A stretch of 64,000 nucleotides of DNA, taken from positions 6,917,961 through 6,981,960 of the forward strand of contig NZ_JH993797.1 in assembly GCF_000316115.1 (NCBI RefSeq), given 5' to 3'. Position numbers and translations under genes: made by a program. The notes beneath the pieces were generated by a model. The model worked only from the letters and a program-made list of their open reading frames with translations. It was not told where the DNA came from and searched no databases. Source of the stretch: Leptolyngbya sp. PCC 7375. Lineage in GTDB: Bacteria; Cyanobacteriota; Cyanobacteriia; Phormidesmidales; Phormidesmidaceae. Within the stretch, counting starts at the first letter, position 1. The number at the start of each line of letters is the position of its first letter. Positions 7,788 through 16,309 of this stretch are shown here, one piece after another.

Positions 7788-8144
7788 TCAATCACCTTCT
7801 GCTGGTTGCGGCAATTCATAAAGGTCATCTCGGGTTAGGCCATGAAACCCAAGAACTGCATCCTCAACGTCGGTTGCGGTTGCTGATTGCTCTTCTCGGA
7901 TAAAGTCAAACAGATCAACAACGTTTTCTTGTTTACGATCCTGATACGCTCGTTTAGCGGTTTCGAGTTCTGCGTCTGCCGCCGTTACGGCAACTTGAAC
8001 CAGTGTTTTAGTAGGCGATTGAGCAACCTGGGTAGGTGGCTGAGCCGCTTTCGCCTTTGACTTAGGCTTGCGTGGCTTGACTAAGCTGGGTTTATTGGCT
8101 TGAGGCTTTGCTACAGCCAGAGATGCATCATTTTTGTCAGACAT
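7788..8144 (-). CDS. Lys/Ala/Pro-rich small protein
   Basis: 118 residues. Residues 10-45 are a basic, low-complexity, histone-tail-like stretch (KPRKPKSKAKAAQPP) that could bind DNA or stay disordered. The C-terminal half is an acidic helix pair. It shares the AYQ.RK...N...LF segment with the 6640 protein. It overlaps the 8137 gene by 8 bases. Confidence 0.5.
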   Translation of the reverse strand: MSDKNDASLAVAKPQANKPSLVKPRKPKSKAKAAQPPTQVAQSPTKTLVQVAVTAADAELETAKRAYQDRKQENVVDLFDFIREEQSATATDVEDAVLGFHGLTRDDLYELPQPAEGD

Positions 8145-8577
8145 CGACAGTTACCTTTGCATACGTTTCTTTTTTTGTATCAACAAGCTTCTTCCAGGCT
8201 TGCTCAAAGTCTGCGTAGGTTTTTCCTATCTGAGTCAGAAATGACTCACGAATAGTTTCGTCAGCAGTATCGGCAGAACATTTTACGCCTGGACGCTTCA
8301 GGTGGTCCGGGGTGCACATGTCCCAATAGCGTTGCCGACGGACCCGAGCGACTTTCTTATTCCTCATGAACTGATACCAAGCCATGTAGACATAGAGCGT
8401 CCAGGCCCCATCGCGATCAACACCATGAGTGCATGCAACTTCTAGCTCCCTGCAATCCCTATGCAATGCAGAACGACTACGACCGTTAAACATTTCCCTT
8501 AAGTCCTCAAGACTAATCCGGGCAATGTCAATATCGTAAGTTGCGCATTCCGGGAATGGATCCCTTGGCCTGTTCAT
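8137..8577 (-). CDS. Possible DNA-binding protein
   Basis: 146 residues from ATG at 8577. Residues about 18-45 (ISLEDLREMFNGRSRSALHRDCREL) have a helix-turn-helix-like spacing. A basic segment (KKVARVRRQRYW) follows at about 75-90. It is the first gene downstream of the phased GTTCT/AGAAC array at 8607-8809, so it may bind that array and control its own operon or act in replication or partition. That link rests on position only. Confidence 0.5.
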   Translation of the reverse strand: MNRPRDPFPECATYDIDIARISLEDLREMFNGRSRSALHRDCRELEVACTHGVDRDGAWTLYVYMAWYQFMRNKKVARVRRQRYWDMCTPDHLKRPGVKCSADTADETIRESFLTQIGKTYADFEQAWKKLVDTKKETYAKVTVDV

Positions 8578-8606
8578 GAGCAAAACTGTATCAAACTTGC
8601 GTCAAC

Positions 8607-8809
8607 GTTCTGAGTATAAGCCAAGCTTTCTTGTTCTGCAAGTCTTCTGTTCTCTTATTTGGCCTCGTTCGTTCTCATTTCGTTTCGTTTCGCGAACTCG
8701 AATAAATAAGAGAACGCACAAGAACATTCAGAACATCTTTCATGGCAGTGCTTTTAGCGTTTTCGCGCGCACCGTTCTGTCACGTTCTGCTACGTTCCGA
8801 TGCCGTTCT
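8607..8809. repeat. Phased short repeats GTTCT / AGAAC
   Basis: A 338-base region without a gene. GTTCT or a one-base variant occurs at 8607, 8633, 8649, 8667, 8671, then at 8774, 8784, 8794 (GTTCC) and 8805 with 10, 10 and 11-base steps. The complement AGAAC occurs at 8711, 8721 and 8730 with 10 and 9-base steps. The inverted group faces the direct group around position 8752. Helical phasing is typical of iterons, partition sites or operator arrays. Function is not known. Confidence 0.6.
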
Positions 8810-8860
8810 CTTAAAGTATGAAAAAGGACCGTTTTGCGCATTTCCTGGAAAGTAGGCAAT

Positions 8861-8886
8861 AAAAAACGGCCCCAGTAGAGACCGTT
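8861..8886 (-). terminator. Terminator after the ATPase gene
   Basis: AACGG (8865-8869) with CCGTT (8882-8886); on the minus strand the hairpin is followed by a run of T at 8861-8866. It lies 35 bases after the ATPase stop. Confidence 0.55.
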
Positions 8887-8920
8887 AGTTGAGCGTATTT
8901 ATTGAGTAATGATTGAGTAA

Positions 8921-10162
8921 CTAAGCTATCTGGGTGCGCGTGTCACGATCGTATCCAGAGTAGTTTTTCATCTCTGGCATGGGCACCCATTTATCCTCGG
9001 TGTAGTCATACACAGCCCGCCCCCGTGGAGATTTGTCCATGACATCGTAAACAGTCTTATTGCCACCAGGAACTTTAGGGATGAACTTGGTGCTCAAGAA
9101 TGTGTCAGTAGCGCGCTTATCGAATTTAGAAACGACAGCAACTGGCTTGTAGATAGAGCGAATCCCGCCATCAACACCAAGGGCGGACGCATGTGGAATC
9201 TGGCCAACCAGCCATACGTAATTCTCTCTGGAGTCTCCAGAACTGCTGACCGATGTGCAGTAATCCACCATGAACGATTCAAAACTCGAACTGTCGAGCC
9301 TACTCCATCGGTTAAACGTGGCTGTGATTTCATCGAAAATCAGCAATTTACCATCTGGAAGTTTTTTGAAGTACTCAACGCATCCCTTGACCCACTTCAG
9401 GAAGTCATGATCTTCCATGCGTTCTGCATTCTTCCGGAACACATGGTCAAAGCCTTCTAGCCAGTAACCATCTTCTTTAGGGTCGTTCTTAGGGTCGATC
9501 GCAATGATTTTCAGATGCGGCTTATTGGCCTTTAAGGCTCTGCTGGCATGACTAACAATCATCCCTTTCCCGCTGCCAGGCACCCCTAAAATCATGAAGC
9601 ACTTTGGGTGCAGTCCTAACTTTTCGGCAAGGTTAGCATCCCCAGGTGTGCCAAGGGCCTGTTTTACTTCAAACCCTGGAGGATCGGAAGCAATAACGGT
9701 TGAGGGCAATTGGCCTTGTGTTTGTCCACCTTCTTGCAGCTGCATGCCTGGAGCAATAGCGACCGTAGCCGTCTGCTGGGGGGACTCTTGCTGCAATGTT
9801 TCAGCAAATGCCTTTCTGACAGTTCTCTCAGCGACTGCTCGATGATATTCTTCCTCGGCTTTTAGTTGAGCGCTGGCCGCCATGATCGAACGTCGTTGAT
9901 TAGCTTCTAATTGAAGTCGCTGCTGCTCTTTCTCTGCTAGCTCGATCTCTTCTAGTTGATCCAAGTACTTAACACCAAGCATGCATGCCCCAGTAAAGCC
10001 TAAACCCAGCCCAGCAATTAAAGCGTTCTTAACGGGAGTGAGATTAATCTTTGCGTCTCCAAGGCTCAAAACAGTTTTTGCATCCGTTGGAACAGAGATC
10101 GCGATCGCGATACACAAACCGCCAACCCCTAAAGTGCAGGACAGTCTTTTAATAGGCGTCAT
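8921..10162 (-). CDS. Membrane-anchored FtsK/HerA-superfamily ATPase
   Basis: 413 residues. The first 60 hold two hydrophobic segments (LGVGGLCIAIAISV and ALIAGLGLGFTGACMLGV), then a charged coiled coil to about residue 125. The ATPase domain follows: Walker A GVPGSGKG near 195, a DPKNDP strand near 220 as in FtsK/VirD4/HerA proteins, Walker B LLIFDEITATF near 275, and a VGQIP sensor segment near 325. Such motors pump DNA or assemble pili, virions or transfer channels. I cannot tell packaging, conjugation and secretion apart here, since no relaxase or capsid gene is in view. It overlaps the 4-TM gene by 14 bases with a GGAGG ribosome site. Confidence 0.7.
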   Translation of the reverse strand: MTPIKRLSCTLGVGGLCIAIAISVPTDAKTVLSLGDAKINLTPVKNALIAGLGLGFTGACMLGVKYLDQLEEIELAEKEQQRLQLEANQRRSIMAASAQLKAEEEYHRAVAERTVRKAFAETLQQESPQQTATVAIAPGMQLQEGGQTQGQLPSTVIASDPPGFEVKQALGTPGDANLAEKLGLHPKCFMILGVPGSGKGMIVSHASRALKANKPHLKIIAIDPKNDPKEDGYWLEGFDHVFRKNAERMEDHDFLKWVKGCVEYFKKLPDGKLLIFDEITATFNRWSRLDSSSFESFMVDYCTSVSSSGDSRENYVWLVGQIPHASALGVDGGIRSIYKPVAVVSKFDKRATDTFLSTKFIPKVPGGNKTVYDVMDKSPRGRAVYDYTEDKWVPMPEMKNYSGYDRDTRTQIA

Positions 10163-10577
10163 AGTCCACCTCCTGGGCCTTGCCTTTACTGCTAATCAAT
10201 CGCTCGATAGCGACGAATAAAGCCAATACCAACGCAACAACGACGATAGGCAAGGTGGCTTGACTCCATGAAACCTTAGACAAAAGCTCGCCAAAACCTA
10301 CCAGCGCGCCAAATATCCCAAACGCAGTAACGCCAACCATGACCCATGAGTCATCCCCTTTTTTTAGAATTGCTGCGCCAACTGAGGAAAGCCAGGCCAC
10401 GACACCAACCCCCAGCAAAGACCACGACAATCCAGATGGGACAGACTGAGCAACGACAGAAATTGTGAATGACGCTCCTGCGATCGCAAAAAATCTCAAT
10501 GCAGAGCGACCAATTGAATAACTCGTCATTACAGGAGCAGACGGCTGCTCTACCAAAGGATCAACATCTGAGTACAT
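10149..10577 (-). CDS. Four-span membrane protein, ATPase operon
   Basis: 142 residues with four hydrophobic segments (about 27-45, 51-70, 79-97, 108-127) and short charged ends. Its start overlaps the stop of the 10577 gene as TAATG and its end overlaps the ATPase start, so all three are translated together. It is a plausible membrane partner of the ATPase. No family recognised. Confidence 0.6.
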   Translation of the reverse strand: MYSDVDPLVEQPSAPVMTSYSIGRSALRFFAIAGASFTISVVAQSVPSGLSWSLLGVGVVAWLSSVGAAILKKGDDSWVMVGVTAFGIFGALVGFGELLSKVSWSQATLPIVVVALVLALFVAIERLISSKGKAQEVDYDAY

Positions 10578-11254
10578 TATCTGAACATCCCCTTAGCCGA
10601 AAAAGATGGCAATCTAAAGCGAGTGTTGGCACCGTGGCCATTAATATAGTTATTGAAATCACGGTTATAGCGAGCATTGTCTTTCGCCTCTTGGTAACCA
10701 TCTTTGATCTCTGATACGCCTTGCCTAAGGTTTTGATTGGCCTCATAGTCGATCAGGCGCATTTGGGCATCATGAGTCGCCGACATAGCATCAAGCTGAC
10801 CCTTAAGGGTGGCAGAGTGCTGCTCTAAGCCCTGCTCAGATCTAACCTGCTCAATCCGAAGGTCTCCAGCCAGCTTAGCCGCTTCACGCTTCATCGTGCT
10901 TTCTAGCTTGGCATTGGTCCTAATCGCCTTCCCTAACAACCGATCGGAAGCTTGCAGATTGCTAGATCCCGCAGAAAGTATTTCACTGCGGACAGCTTCA
11001 AGTTGATTCAAACTTGACTCAATACTGTCTGCATTTTGGGCGTACTTAGCCGCTAGCTTTTCTTGCTGCTTTAGCGTTTTGGCGCGCACGCTTGACGCAC
11101 GAACAGACTGTGGGGTTAACCGCCCAACCTGGCCAACATCAACGCCGTATTCTTTGATTAGCCTTTGTTGTACTGTTTTAGTGCGTTGATGTCCGTTTAT
11201 CCTAGATAGGATATCCTGAGTGCTGGGGACTATAGCTGATGCTGAATTACTCAT
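10577..11254 (-). CDS. Long coiled-coil protein, ATPase operon
   Basis: 225 residues, nearly all helical. Heptad-like patterns run from about 55 to 190 (KLAAKYAQNADSIESSLNQL and following). The end is basic (FRLPSFSAKGMFR). No membrane segment. As first gene of the three-gene ATPase unit it may be a structural or adaptor subunit of the membrane machine. Function unknown. Confidence 0.55.
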   Translation of the reverse strand: MSNSASAIVPSTQDILSRINGHQRTKTVQQRLIKEYGVDVGQVGRLTPQSVRASSVRAKTLKQQEKLAAKYAQNADSIESSLNQLEAVRSEILSAGSSNLQASDRLLGKAIRTNAKLESTMKREAAKLAGDLRIEQVRSEQGLEQHSATLKGQLDAMSATHDAQMRLIDYEANQNLRQGVSEIKDGYQEAKDNARYNRDFNNYINGHGANTRFRLPSFSAKGMFR

Positions 11255-11317
11255 AATTTACTCAAACACGCTCATCTTTCGCATTCTAGCCCATGTTCTT
11301 AAGTTTGGATAGCTTCA

Positions 11318-11554
11318 ATGTCTAGTCGCAGTAGCCGTATAAGAGTACAGCCATCAATAAGCGAAGCCTGCGCTGAATGGATAGATACTTTTGCCGACCG
11401 CTGGGGAGTAAGCAGAGATGTAGCTACAGCAAAAATATTAGAGGCTATTTCTGAGTCTCCATGGACTGACTTAACGTTGAAGCAACCTGGCACAGAGATC
11501 TCTATAGAGAAGATGGAAGTCTTGATCAAAAGGCGAATTCAAGAGTCCGACTAA
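11318..11554 (+). CDS. Small probable ribbon-helix-helix regulator
   Basis: 78 residues. A short basic strand (SSRIRVQPS) precedes two helices (ACAEWIDTFADRWG, RDVATAKILEAI), a ribbon-helix-helix-like arrangement. It is divergent from the ATPase operon start at 11254, the usual place for its regulator. No search was possible. Confidence 0.5.
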   Translation: MSSRSSRIRVQPSISEACAEWIDTFADRWGVSRDVATAKILEAISESPWTDLTLKQPGTEISIEKMEVLIKRRIQESD

Positions 11555-12002
11555 CCCAAACAAAAAACCTGGGAGCCTCAACCCCCAGGCAGTCAGTGTG
11601 AGTTGCAGCCAGAGCGCGGCGACACATCCGGCTACGTAACCTAGGCTACCCAAAGTGTCCTGATGTATGTCGTACTATAGGACAGTCATTTGCCACCCAT
11701 AGTGGTCATCGCCCGGTCGTGTGCTGGGTTTTGCTGTGGCTGCCTCCAAAACGAAACCCCCAGAAGCATGGCGACTTCCAGGGGGATCAGGCGCGTAACG
11801 TGCAGCTAGAGTTATTTGCCGTGCTCTAGCCGGAGTGCCCTTAGTTTGCCCAGGGGGGATTTGAAAGCACCCCAGCCCCAAACAAAAACCCCCAACCGAA
11901 GTCAGGGGCAGCGTGGAATTGCACATAGGAAGAATTACAATAAGCCCGCCACATCCCAACGAGATGATGCAGCGGGCAAAACCAGAATAGCACAGGAGCT
12001 TG
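11555..12002. other. Intergenic region with three terminator-like hairpins
   Basis: About 450 bases with no credible gene. Hairpins lie at 11568-11589 (CCTGGG/CCCAGG, T run on the minus side), 11757-11785 (CCCCC/GGGGG around GAAG/CTTC) and 11885-11908 (CCCC/GGGG, T run on the minus side). TGTCCT/AGGACA pairs near 11657-11685. Repeated minus-strand terminators suggest one or more short transcripts between them, possibly a small RNA. Confidence 0.35.
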
Positions 12003-12359
12003 TTACTTCTCCTCCACCTCCAACACTCCAACCAGTAAAAACGCATAGCCTGAAAAGAACACTCGGTGCACCCGTAAAAACATATCTTCAAATAGATATA
12101 CCCTCTCCCCACCACCCAGCAAGAATTCAAGTTTCCTCGGGCTGATGCTCTTAGCCAGAACGATCGGCGAGCTGAGATCCTGATAGTCATGCTCTGGATG
12201 AACGACAATGCCATCGACATCCGGGTCATCAACGAAGGTAGCGCAACCACGTGGGTGGCCCTGCCCCAACACACCATTGACGATACCCGTGGGATTCTTC
12301 CAGGCTTCATCGTGTTCGGAGTACAGCGGCTTAAATCGTGGGTCAGTGTAGGTGGTCAT
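12003..12359 (-). CDS. Hypothetical protein
   Basis: 118 residues, ATG at 12359, overlapping the 12343 gene by 17 bases. Contains a VDDPDVDGIVVHPEHDY segment and a C-terminal hydrophobic strand-rich part. No known motif. Confidence 0.4.
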   Translation of the reverse strand: MTTYTDPRFKPLYSEHDEAWKNPTGIVNGVLGQGHPRGCATFVDDPDVDGIVVHPEHDYQDLSSPIVLAKSISPRKLEFLLGGGERVYLFEDMFLRVHRVFFSGYAFLLVGVLEVEEK

Positions 12360-12537
12360 TGCTCGTCAGTTTCTTACAGATTTCATTCAGCAGCGTGTAG
12401 TAAGCCTCTCTGTCCATCACTAATCGAGCCGTCCTAGAAATGGCCCTATCGACCACAAACGCTGCCAGCCAGATAAATGCCGCCAGCCCTATAACGGCAT
12501 CAATGATCAAGTGAATTTTGGTGTAGTACTCCAGCAT
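12343..12537 (-). CDS. Small single-span membrane protein
   Basis: 64 residues. One membrane helix (LIIDAVIGLAAFIWLAAFVV) near the N-terminus and a basic, helical C-terminus, probably cytoplasmic. It begins 2 bases after the HAD gene stop and is probably cotranscribed. Function unknown. Confidence 0.5.
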   Translation of the reverse strand: MLEYYTKIHLIIDAVIGLAAFIWLAAFVVDRAISRTARLVMDREAYYTLLNEICKKLTSNDHLH

Positions 12538-12539
12538 GG

Positions 12540-13190
12540 TTAGCTTATTAACCGTCCTATATCAAATCTAGTTTTCTGCTGAAATTCTTCGACTGATAAA
12601 TACGCCACCCCTGCATTCTTAGCCGCCATCCGATCGCTCTCCATGTCACCCACCATTAGCGAACGAACATTAATTTCAACCATGTCTCGTTCACGAATTC
12701 CTAATGCACGGGCTTCAGCATACTCAGATTCTGTTTCATCCTTGATGGCTAGCTCCAACATCCCAGGCTTGGGCTTTCGGTAGCCTATCGTCTGAAAATA
12801 CGGATGGTCGTCGTTGTGCCTATGTGTTACCCAGTATTTTTGCCACAGCCAGTCTGATCTGCTAACGCGGTACACCTCATCTTTGCTACTGCCCTTCCCA
12901 TTCGGGCACATATAAACCCGATCGCTCCATGGTGCGATATCAAGAAAATACTTACACTCATCCACTGCTTGCCGATGTGTTTTGTATGGCTTGCCAGTTT
13001 CACGGTTAATCGCCTCGCACCCACCTTGGTTTGTTACGGCTGAGATCGTCCATCCGCTATCCGCCAGTTGCTGGCAAAGATTAGCAGTCTCGGGAATGAG
13101 GATTTGATCATCAGGATAGGTGGGGCAGACCTGACCCGACTTCGTAATACGGGCAGTGCCATCGAGGTCAATTAAAAGTAGGCCAGTCAT
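12540..13190 (-). CDS. HAD-superfamily phosphatase, HAD-IIIA type
   Basis: 216 residues. All HAD motifs are visible: DLDGT at residues 8-12 (nucleophile and acid Asp), VTNQGG near 53 (motif II), KPKPGM near 140 (Lys), and VGDMESDRMAAKNAG near 180 (metal-binding Asp pair). The layout matches the HAD-IIIA group (polynucleotide 3'-phosphatase domain, histidinol-phosphate and heptose-bisphosphate phosphatases). On a mobile element a nucleic-acid 3'-phosphatase, as in phage T4 Pnk, is the likelier role, but no kinase domain is attached. Substrate uncertain. Confidence 0.7.
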   Translation of the reverse strand: MTGLLLIDLDGTARITKSGQVCPTYPDDQILIPETANLCQQLADSGWTISAVTNQGGCEAINRETGKPYKTHRQAVDECKYFLDIAPWSDRVYMCPNGKGSSKDEVYRVSRSDWLWQKYWVTHRHNDDHPYFQTIGYRKPKPGMLELAIKDETESEYAEARALGIRERDMVEINVRSLMVGDMESDRMAAKNAGVAYLSVEEFQQKTRFDIGRLIS

Positions 13191-13196
13191 AACTTT

Positions 13197-13394
13197 CTAA
13201 ACTCCTTCTTCAATACGTTTACAACACCTCTCAGGCACCCACCAGCACTCGCCATTATCCTTCTGGATGAAAAGATACCCTGGCAACCTAAACGGCGACT
13301 CCATCACAGTCCCGTAGCGTGGGCGGGGTTTGCTGTTGCTGCGTGGGCCTGGATGATCAGGCAACCTTACTCTGATGGGCGATTGAGATTTCAT
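13197..13394 (-). CDS. Small hypothetical protein
   Basis: 65 residues, ATG at 13394, overlapping the end of the 13357 gene in another frame by 38 bases. Pro/Arg-rich N-terminus and a Trp/Cys-containing end (GECWWVPERCCKR). It stops 6 bases before the HAD gene start. Confidence 0.4.
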   Translation of the reverse strand: MKSQSPIRVRLPDHPGPRSNSKPRPRYGTVMESPFRLPGYLFIQKDNGECWWVPERCCKRIEEGV

Positions 13395-14067
13395 GCTCAG
13401 TGCAATATCGCTGAAAGGCAGCCTCAACAGACTCACCAGGCGGCATCTCTATGCCATGGCCTGTGGTTCCGCCTTTCCCATAATCTTTTTCTCTGCCAAT
13501 GCCTCTGGAAAATTCCAAATCCAGAGAGCGTCTGATTTTTGGTTTTACAAATAATCGGAGCCATCTAAACAAACCAACGCCCAAACGCCACTCACGCTCT
13601 TCTATATAGGCAGTGGCCACGAACTCCATGCCGTCGTAATCTTGGCAATTGAATTCAGCTTTGGGCACCGTTTTTCTAGCTTTATCCCAGACATCAAAAC
13701 TCTGGCTAGTATCAGCCGTATGGATGGAGCCATCAAGATTATATAGGGTGCATCTGATGTGCTCCCATTCTCCCCATGGCAAGAAAAACCCTTTCTGCTT
13801 ATCCTCATTTGAGTCACACATTTGGCGACCATAGTCAAAGCTCAGATAATTCTCTGTCAGCGAGATCCCATACTGGCGATCGCACGGATAGAAAAACTCG
13901 CGCTCACTATACTGAGACCTCTTTTGGTAGGGTCTTAAAACCCACGCTGGCAATTCTTGGGTGAAATATCGCTTAAAGGCGGCAATAGATAACCTGCACG
14001 GATATTCATCATCACCAGAGTGGAGGCTGATCCACAGACTGCCATGGGGGTTGGGCTCTATCTTCAT
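13357..14067 (-). CDS. Hypothetical protein
   Basis: 236 residues from ATG at 14067 (two residues after a TTG alternative). A soluble alpha/beta protein rich in aromatic and charged residues, with a basic amphipathic stretch (FRWLRLFVKPKIRR) near 165-180. No motif recognised. First gene of a minus-strand group ending with 12003. Confidence 0.45.
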   Translation of the reverse strand: MKIEPNPHGSLWISLHSGDDEYPCRLSIAAFKRYFTQELPAWVLRPYQKRSQYSEREFFYPCDRQYGISLTENYLSFDYGRQMCDSNEDKQKGFFLPWGEWEHIRCTLYNLDGSIHTADTSQSFDVWDKARKTVPKAEFNCQDYDGMEFVATAYIEEREWRLGVGLFRWLRLFVKPKIRRSLDLEFSRGIGREKDYGKGGTTGHGIEMPPGESVEAAFQRYCTEHEISIAHQSKVA

Positions 14068-14401
14068 TTTCAATCAAGCTAAATTCTTGCCCAAAGCATA
14101 GCACCCCCAAACCCGCGATCGCGCAGGGGTTTCGTGATACATATGAGATTCTTTTGTTATAATTGCCCCATTGAGGGGCGAGACCCTTAACGAACAAACC
14201 AGGCATCCTACCTCCTGGAGAGTTCAGATCTCGCCACTACCGACCAACCAAGTCACGTAAACGCAACACAATCGGTAATGACTATGGTGTCATTTTATCG
14301 AAAATCTATCAAGTTGTCGCCCTGGGTTTGCCAAAAAGTAAGCCAGGGTTTCGTTGCGTTTATGGGTATTTCGGTCGGCTGCACTACAAACGCGCCGAGC
14401 A
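14068..14401 (+). promoter_or_regulatory. Structured leader with promoter upstream of the AEP primase
   Basis: A region of 334 bases without a gene. TATAAT at 14158-14163 with GTGATA 18 bases upstream is a fair plus-strand promoter. The presumed transcript can form several hairpins: GGCGAGA/TCTCGCC around a CCAGG/CCTGG stem, AATGAC/GTCATT near 14277-14295, CCCTGG/CCAGGG near 14330, and an outer fold joining CCGACC (14240) and TAAACGCAAC (14258-14267) with GTTGCGTTTA (14353-14362) and GGTCGG (14373-14378). It may be a replication-control RNA, origin or riboregulator for the next gene. Confidence 0.45.
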
Positions 14402-15916
14402 ATGAACACCAAATTCCTGAATATCTGGCTGCAGCATGACAGCTGGGCTCCTATTGTGCTGACCTATGAAAAAGGTTGGCAGACCATAAAGAACCGCAAA
14501 GGTGGCCCCATTCCCTTGAGAGCGAATCACCTAGACAAAGCCTACGAGCAATATGGTGAGATTATCGGTAAGCGGTTTGGGCGACTAACCAACTATCTGA
14601 TGGTAGATATTGACCGTGGGAGTCAGTATCACCCGCTTAATGGCAGTCTAGAGCCCATAGTAGATGCATTGGAGGATGTGGGCTTAGTCGAGTGCATCAA
14701 AATTCGTTCTAGCGCTTCCCTGGGGTTGCATCTGTATTTCCCTTTGGACCAGCCGGTTAAGTCATGGCGATTAGCAAAAGAGGTCAGTCGAGCCTTAAAA
14801 AATAGCGGGGTTGAGATCAAGAATGGCACCTGTGAGGTGTTTCCCAATGTGAAGCCATACGAACCCGATCCAAAGAAACGAACCGAATATCAAGGCCATC
14901 GTCTGCCACTGCAAGCGGGTAGCTTTATCTTGGATGATGAGTTTAACCCGACCAGTGCTGAGCAAAGTGATTTTGTGTTGCTGTGGGAGGCTGCCGCCAG
15001 CCGAAACTTGATCCACAGACCAGATGCAGAGCGACCAAAGCTCAAAGAGAAGCAGCTACCACCATTACCTGAGTTCACAGGTCCATGCCAAACAAACAGC
15101 ATTCTGTCAAAGCTGGCTAACTATGGGAGTCGTCATTTAGGGCTCACAACAGTACCTGAGCTATCTAGCTGGATGCAAAAGACCGTGGTTGCCTTACCTG
15201 GATATGGTCAGTGGTGTTCAGAGGCTTCTCAGAAAGATATAGAGCGTGGTTGGTGTACGCGGTGGGCAAAGTCACACCTTAAGTCTCAGCGTATCTACAA
15301 AGCCAAACATCAGGGGCCTAACCACAATCAAACGATCGCTCAGGATGCCATAGCAAGATTGGAAGCTTGCGTGGCTAAACTAACTGGTCAAACATTCTCA
15401 AGCCTTAGACAGATTTGGATGAAGCTTAGAGAGATTGGCAAACAGATATTTGGGTTTGGTATCGCTTGGCCAACATTCAAAAAACTTTCTCAGCTATGGC
15501 AACACCTACTTGGAAATACTGCAGGTGGGACGGGTCCGCTTGAGGCTCCCCCACCCACAAGAAACACAGACCCGAAACCCGCACACACTGTTATTAACGG
15601 GGAGGGTGTGTACACTAAGGCAGGGCAAGGATTTGAAGGTGTTAACCACCCCCCTGTAGTAGCTGTTAGCGAAGCCCCCAAAGGCGTAGCGGATAACAGC
15701 GGTATCAAACAAAAAACCGATCAAGAACTGAAGGCAGGAGACCAGGTTAAGATATGGCTGCCAGGGTGCCCTCAAGATGGTGTTGAGACCACAGTAAAGA
15801 GCAAGCAACGAGATGCCTGCGATCGCCGAGTGTATCGCCTTGGGGTTCGGCTAGCGGGGAGGTTTATGGAGTTGCCCATTGAGTGCTTGAGGGTGCTGAG
15901 CCCAGCATACGTATAA
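14402..15916 (+). CDS. Archaeo-eukaryotic-type primase-like replication protein
   Basis: 504 residues, ATG at 14402 (the frame is open 48 bases further upstream without a better start). Residues about 65-75 (YLMVDIDRGS) give the hDhD motif of AEP primases, and SASLGLHLYF near 110 fits the sxH motif. EVFPNVKPY near 145 resembles the strand that follows in plasmid AEP proteins. The C-terminal 60 residues look like an SH3-like beta barrel (AGDQVKIWLPG). The family is common as replication initiators on small plasmids, where it makes primers. With the structured leader upstream it could drive an extrachromosomal state of this element. Confidence 0.6.
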   Translation: MNTKFLNIWLQHDSWAPIVLTYEKGWQTIKNRKGGPIPLRANHLDKAYEQYGEIIGKRFGRLTNYLMVDIDRGSQYHPLNGSLEPIVDALEDVGLVECIKIRSSASLGLHLYFPLDQPVKSWRLAKEVSRALKNSGVEIKNGTCEVFPNVKPYEPDPKKRTEYQGHRLPLQAGSFILDDEFNPTSAEQSDFVLLWEAAASRNLIHRPDAERPKLKEKQLPPLPEFTGPCQTNSILSKLANYGSRHLGLTTVPELSSWMQKTVVALPGYGQWCSEASQKDIERGWCTRWAKSHLKSQRIYKAKHQGPNHNQTIAQDAIARLEACVAKLTGQTFSSLRQIWMKLREIGKQIFGFGIAWPTFKKLSQLWQHLLGNTAGGTGPLEAPPPTRNTDPKPAHTVINGEGVYTKAGQGFEGVNHPPVVAVSEAPKGVADNSGIKQKTDQELKAGDQVKIWLPGCPQDGVETTVKSKQRDACDRRVYRLGVRLAGRFMELPIECLRVLSPAYV

Positions 15917-15954
15917 GTCTAAAGTATGTCGCAACGGACAGGAGAAGAGGGATT

Positions 15955-16305
15955 GTGAGTCCTAATAGCCGATTTGTCACGTATATTTCATTGTCTGGAG
16001 AGATACTAAGCCAGGTGTTAGTTGAAATAAAAGATGACGATGATTTAATTGATTTCGAATATGGACATCATTACGCGCTATGGAGAACAAAAACCGAAAT
16101 GATTGACTGCGTAATGGTAGTTAGCCACTCCATGCTGTCATCACTAAGGATGGCTGTGGAAAAAGTCGATGAGTTAAAACAGATAATAGAAAAGCATGGA
16201 GAAAAGATGGCATGGGATTCTTTGGCTTTTGATTTCGTGTTAAATGCTGTCCTCAATCAGGCTAGCCCTAAAGATTTCTCTGAATTCCAGAATATTCCTT
16301 GGTGA
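15955..16305 (+). CDS. Hypothetical protein
   Basis: 116 residues, GTG at 15955 chosen because GAGAAGAGG precedes it; an open stretch upstream overlaps the primase gene. Beta-rich first half, helical second half. No motif recognised. Follows the primase by 38 bases. Confidence 0.4.
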   Translation: MSPNSRFVTYISLSGEILSQVLVEIKDDDDLIDFEYGHHYALWRTKTEMIDCVMVVSHSMLSSLRMAVEKVDELKQIIEKHGEKMAWDSLAFDFVLNAVLNQASPKDFSEFQNIPW

Positions 16306-16309
16306 CCCC

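Noticed and set aside
8600..8810. Possible CRISPR-like array
   Set aside because: Repeat units are only 5 bases on 9 to 11-base steps, and no cas gene is in the window.
11675..12310. Minus-strand 211-residue frame
   Set aside because: Runs over terminator hairpins and the better supported 12003 gene; no domain and odd composition.
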